64,000 nt of DNA from an uncultured Lachnospiraceae bacterium (lineage in GTDB: Bacteria; Bacillota; Clostridia; Lachnospirales; Lachnospiraceae). The stretch is from NCBI GenBank assembly GCA_910586615.1, contig CAJUJP010000014.1, forward strand, positions 1 to 64,000. The letters run 5' to 3'. Position numbers and translations under genes: made by a program. The number at the start of each line of letters is the position of its first letter. The first letter of the stretch is position 1. Below are positions 62,880 through 64,000 of this stretch, piece after piece. The notes under the pieces were generated by a model that saw only the letters and a list, made by a program, of their open reading frames with translations, made no database searches and was not told where the DNA came from.

Positions 62880-63506
62880 ATTTTGCCCGCAGTTTATATA
62901 AGTGGAGTTTTCAAACTTTCTTGCTTTCCCGTAAAAAGTCCCGACTGGCATTCTACAGGCATCTGCCGCCTGTCGGAGTGTTATTTTTTTATTACGCCAG
63001 TCCCTGTGTATTTCCCTGAAATTATCCGGATAGGGAAGCGCCGGACGCCCAAACTTTACGCCCTTTACTTTTGCTGCCGCTATCCCTTCCGCCTGACGCT
63101 GCCGTATATTTGTCCGTTCATTTTCAGCAACAAATGATAGCACCTGCAGCACTATGTCACTCAAAAATGTACCCACTAAATCTTTTCCACGCCTTGTATC
63201 CAAAAGCGGCATGTCAATCACATAAATATCAACGCTTTTTTCTTTTGTCAAAATGCGCCACTGATTCTGTATTTCCTCATAATTTCTTCCCAAACGGTCT
63301 ATACTTTTGATATAGAGCAGGTCATTACTTTTCAGTTTCCGTACCATACGCTTGTATGCCGGACGTTCAAAATCTTTGCCGGATTGTTTGTCTATGTAAA
63401 TATTTGTTTCAGGAACTCCCATTTCATGCAATGCTATTCGCTGCCTGTCCTCATTCTGATCCTTTGATGACACTCTCACATAACCATAAATTTTTATTTC
63501 TCCCAT
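62874..63506 (-). CDS. Serine recombinase (resolvase/invertase type)
   Basis: The 210-aa protein has the small serine recombinase layout: R11 and nucleophile S13 in GYVRVSSKDQNEDRQ, YIKSIDRLGRNYEEI, then SFVAENERTNIRQRQAEGIAAAKVKGVKFGRP (the E-helix/DNA-binding hinge) and a C-terminal HTH (KKITLRQAADACRMPVGTFYGKAR). The size fits invertases such as Hin or Mpi. GGAGG precedes the ATG. Its position next to two inverted dyad sites indicates that it flips the 116-bp segment. Confidence 0.92.
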   Translation of the reverse strand: MGEIKIYGYVRVSSKDQNEDRQRIALHEMGVPETNIYIDKQSGKDFERPAYKRMVRKLKSNDLLYIKSIDRLGRNYEEIQNQWRILTKEKSVDIYVIDMPLLDTRRGKDLVGTFLSDIVLQVLSFVAENERTNIRQRQAEGIAAAKVKGVKFGRPALPYPDNFREIHRDWRNKKITLRQAADACRMPVGTFYGKARKFENSTYINCGQNL

Positions 63507-63644
63507 ATAATTTCCTCCAAATTCAGGACAACCTCCTGTTCATATCTTGCTAATTTCATTCCCTTCTCCTTTCTCCGGTATCAAACCGGTATCAATCCAA
63601 TTTTACGGCATCCTTCCGATACCAGGTACACTCATAAATCATTG

Positions 63645-63677
63645 CAAAACAAAAGGAACTGCGTTATTCGCAATTCC
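63645..63677 (-). terminator. Terminator of the ABC-2-like gene
   Basis: Minus strand GGAATTGCG and CGCAGTTCC pair with one mismatch around five bases, followed by TTTTGTTTTG. Confidence 0.65.
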
Positions 63678-63745
63678 CTGTTACTGTAAACGTATCATAT
63701 TATGACCATCTTCGTTCATACACCTCACAAAAATCCGTCACACTC

Positions 63746-64000
63746 CTACATCCTCGCCTCCATCAGGCTGCTCGAAGCATACCGCCTAAGCCCTCTGTAA
63801 AACACAAACACTGCAAACGACATAAGCGCAATCGCATAGCCCGCCACTGTCAGCAGCGCAGCCAGCCCCGACTGCAGACTCTGCCCGGCCGCCCCGACAC
63901 CCATCCCATTATCCGCGATTCCACTAAACGCCGCCATAATATGCACCGGCTGCCAGACCGCCATTCCCACGGGAATCAGAAAATACAGCAGGAATCTGGA
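63746..64000 (-). CDS. ABC-2-type permease, C-terminal part (cut by window end)
   Basis: The frame is open to the last base of the window. The visible 84 residues hold two membrane stretches, including LAALLTVAGYAIALMSFAVFVFY, and end GLRRYASSSLMEARM, a tail typical of ABC-2 drug/bacteriocin-type permeases. The start lies outside. Function beyond 'exporter permease' cannot be stated. Confidence 0.6.
   Translation of the reverse strand, partial: SRFLLYFLIPVGMAVWQPVHIMAAFSGIADNGMGVGAAGQSLQSGLAALLTVAGYAIALMSFAVFVFYRGLRRYASSSLMEARM

Overview
The window looks like chromosomal DNA of a gut-type Lachnospiraceae (Clostridia, Bacillota). The reasons are family content, not a database search: Bce-type antimicrobial-peptide detoxification genes, two Rpn/PD-(D/E)XK 'transposase' nucleases, an Lhr-type helicase, a very large secreted papain-like protease with FN3 and MBG-like repeats, a GH20 hexosaminidase, a sialic acid (nan) operon, a TPP riboswitch with a ThiT transporter, and strong AGGAGG-type ribosome binding sites. 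I saw no rRNA, tRNA or CRISPR array.

Layout. 1-486 is a mosaic of dispersed repeats. 487-1602 is a nuclease with a 42-bp tandem repeat tail. 2072-7572 (+) is a Bce-like two-component system plus ABC transporter, with a predicted operator and a structured leader, followed by a degenerate FMN-binding-like protein. 7679-26313 is almost entirely on the minus strand: nadE, DUF554, a second Rpn nuclease, a DUF4143 ATPase, an Lhr helicase, hslO, a methyltransferase, a YjbR-like protein, a GH20 enzyme, a small export protein, hisC, a glycosyltransferase and a small membrane protein. 26602-34849 (-) holds the 2293-aa cysteine protease and an acyltransferase. 35103-38120 has an HTH regulator, a divergent membrane-anchored propeller-like protein and a NYN-LOTUS protein. 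38169-39184 is a gene desert with a purine/pyrimidine-skewed tandem repeat and a strong hairpin. 39185-41380 holds a cytidylate kinase-like protein and an NSS transporter. 41617-49525 (-) is a sialic acid operon: epimerase, two permeases, binding protein, 2-hydroxyacid dehydrogenase, lyase, ROK kinase and RpiR regulator. 50003-53920 (+) is a CotH kinase / VTC polyphosphate polymerase / DUF4956 operon, followed by a small type I toxin-like locus. 54404-55323 (-) is thiT under a TPP riboswitch. 55545-59247 holds CapA and DUF3160 with overlapping ends. 59410-61211 is a PadR-DUF1700 operon. 61538-63506 is an AT-rich acyltransferase plus serine recombinase. The window ends inside an ABC-2-like permease.

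The most interesting signal is at 62718-62879. Near-perfect 23-bp inverted repeats flank a 116-bp promoter-bearing segment lying between a serine recombinase and an acyltransferase, which is the architecture of a phase-variable DNA inversion switch. Second is a family of small non-autonomous elements with GTAACAGTTCAG termini; two copies still show 8-bp target duplications. Third is a roughly 30-bp leader motif recurring directly upstream of six unrelated genes, which also fixes two start codons.

Functionally, the GH20 enzyme, the secreted protease and the nan operon fit a mucus or host-glycan lifestyle. The Bce module, PadR operon and surface acyltransferases fit envelope defence and surface variation.
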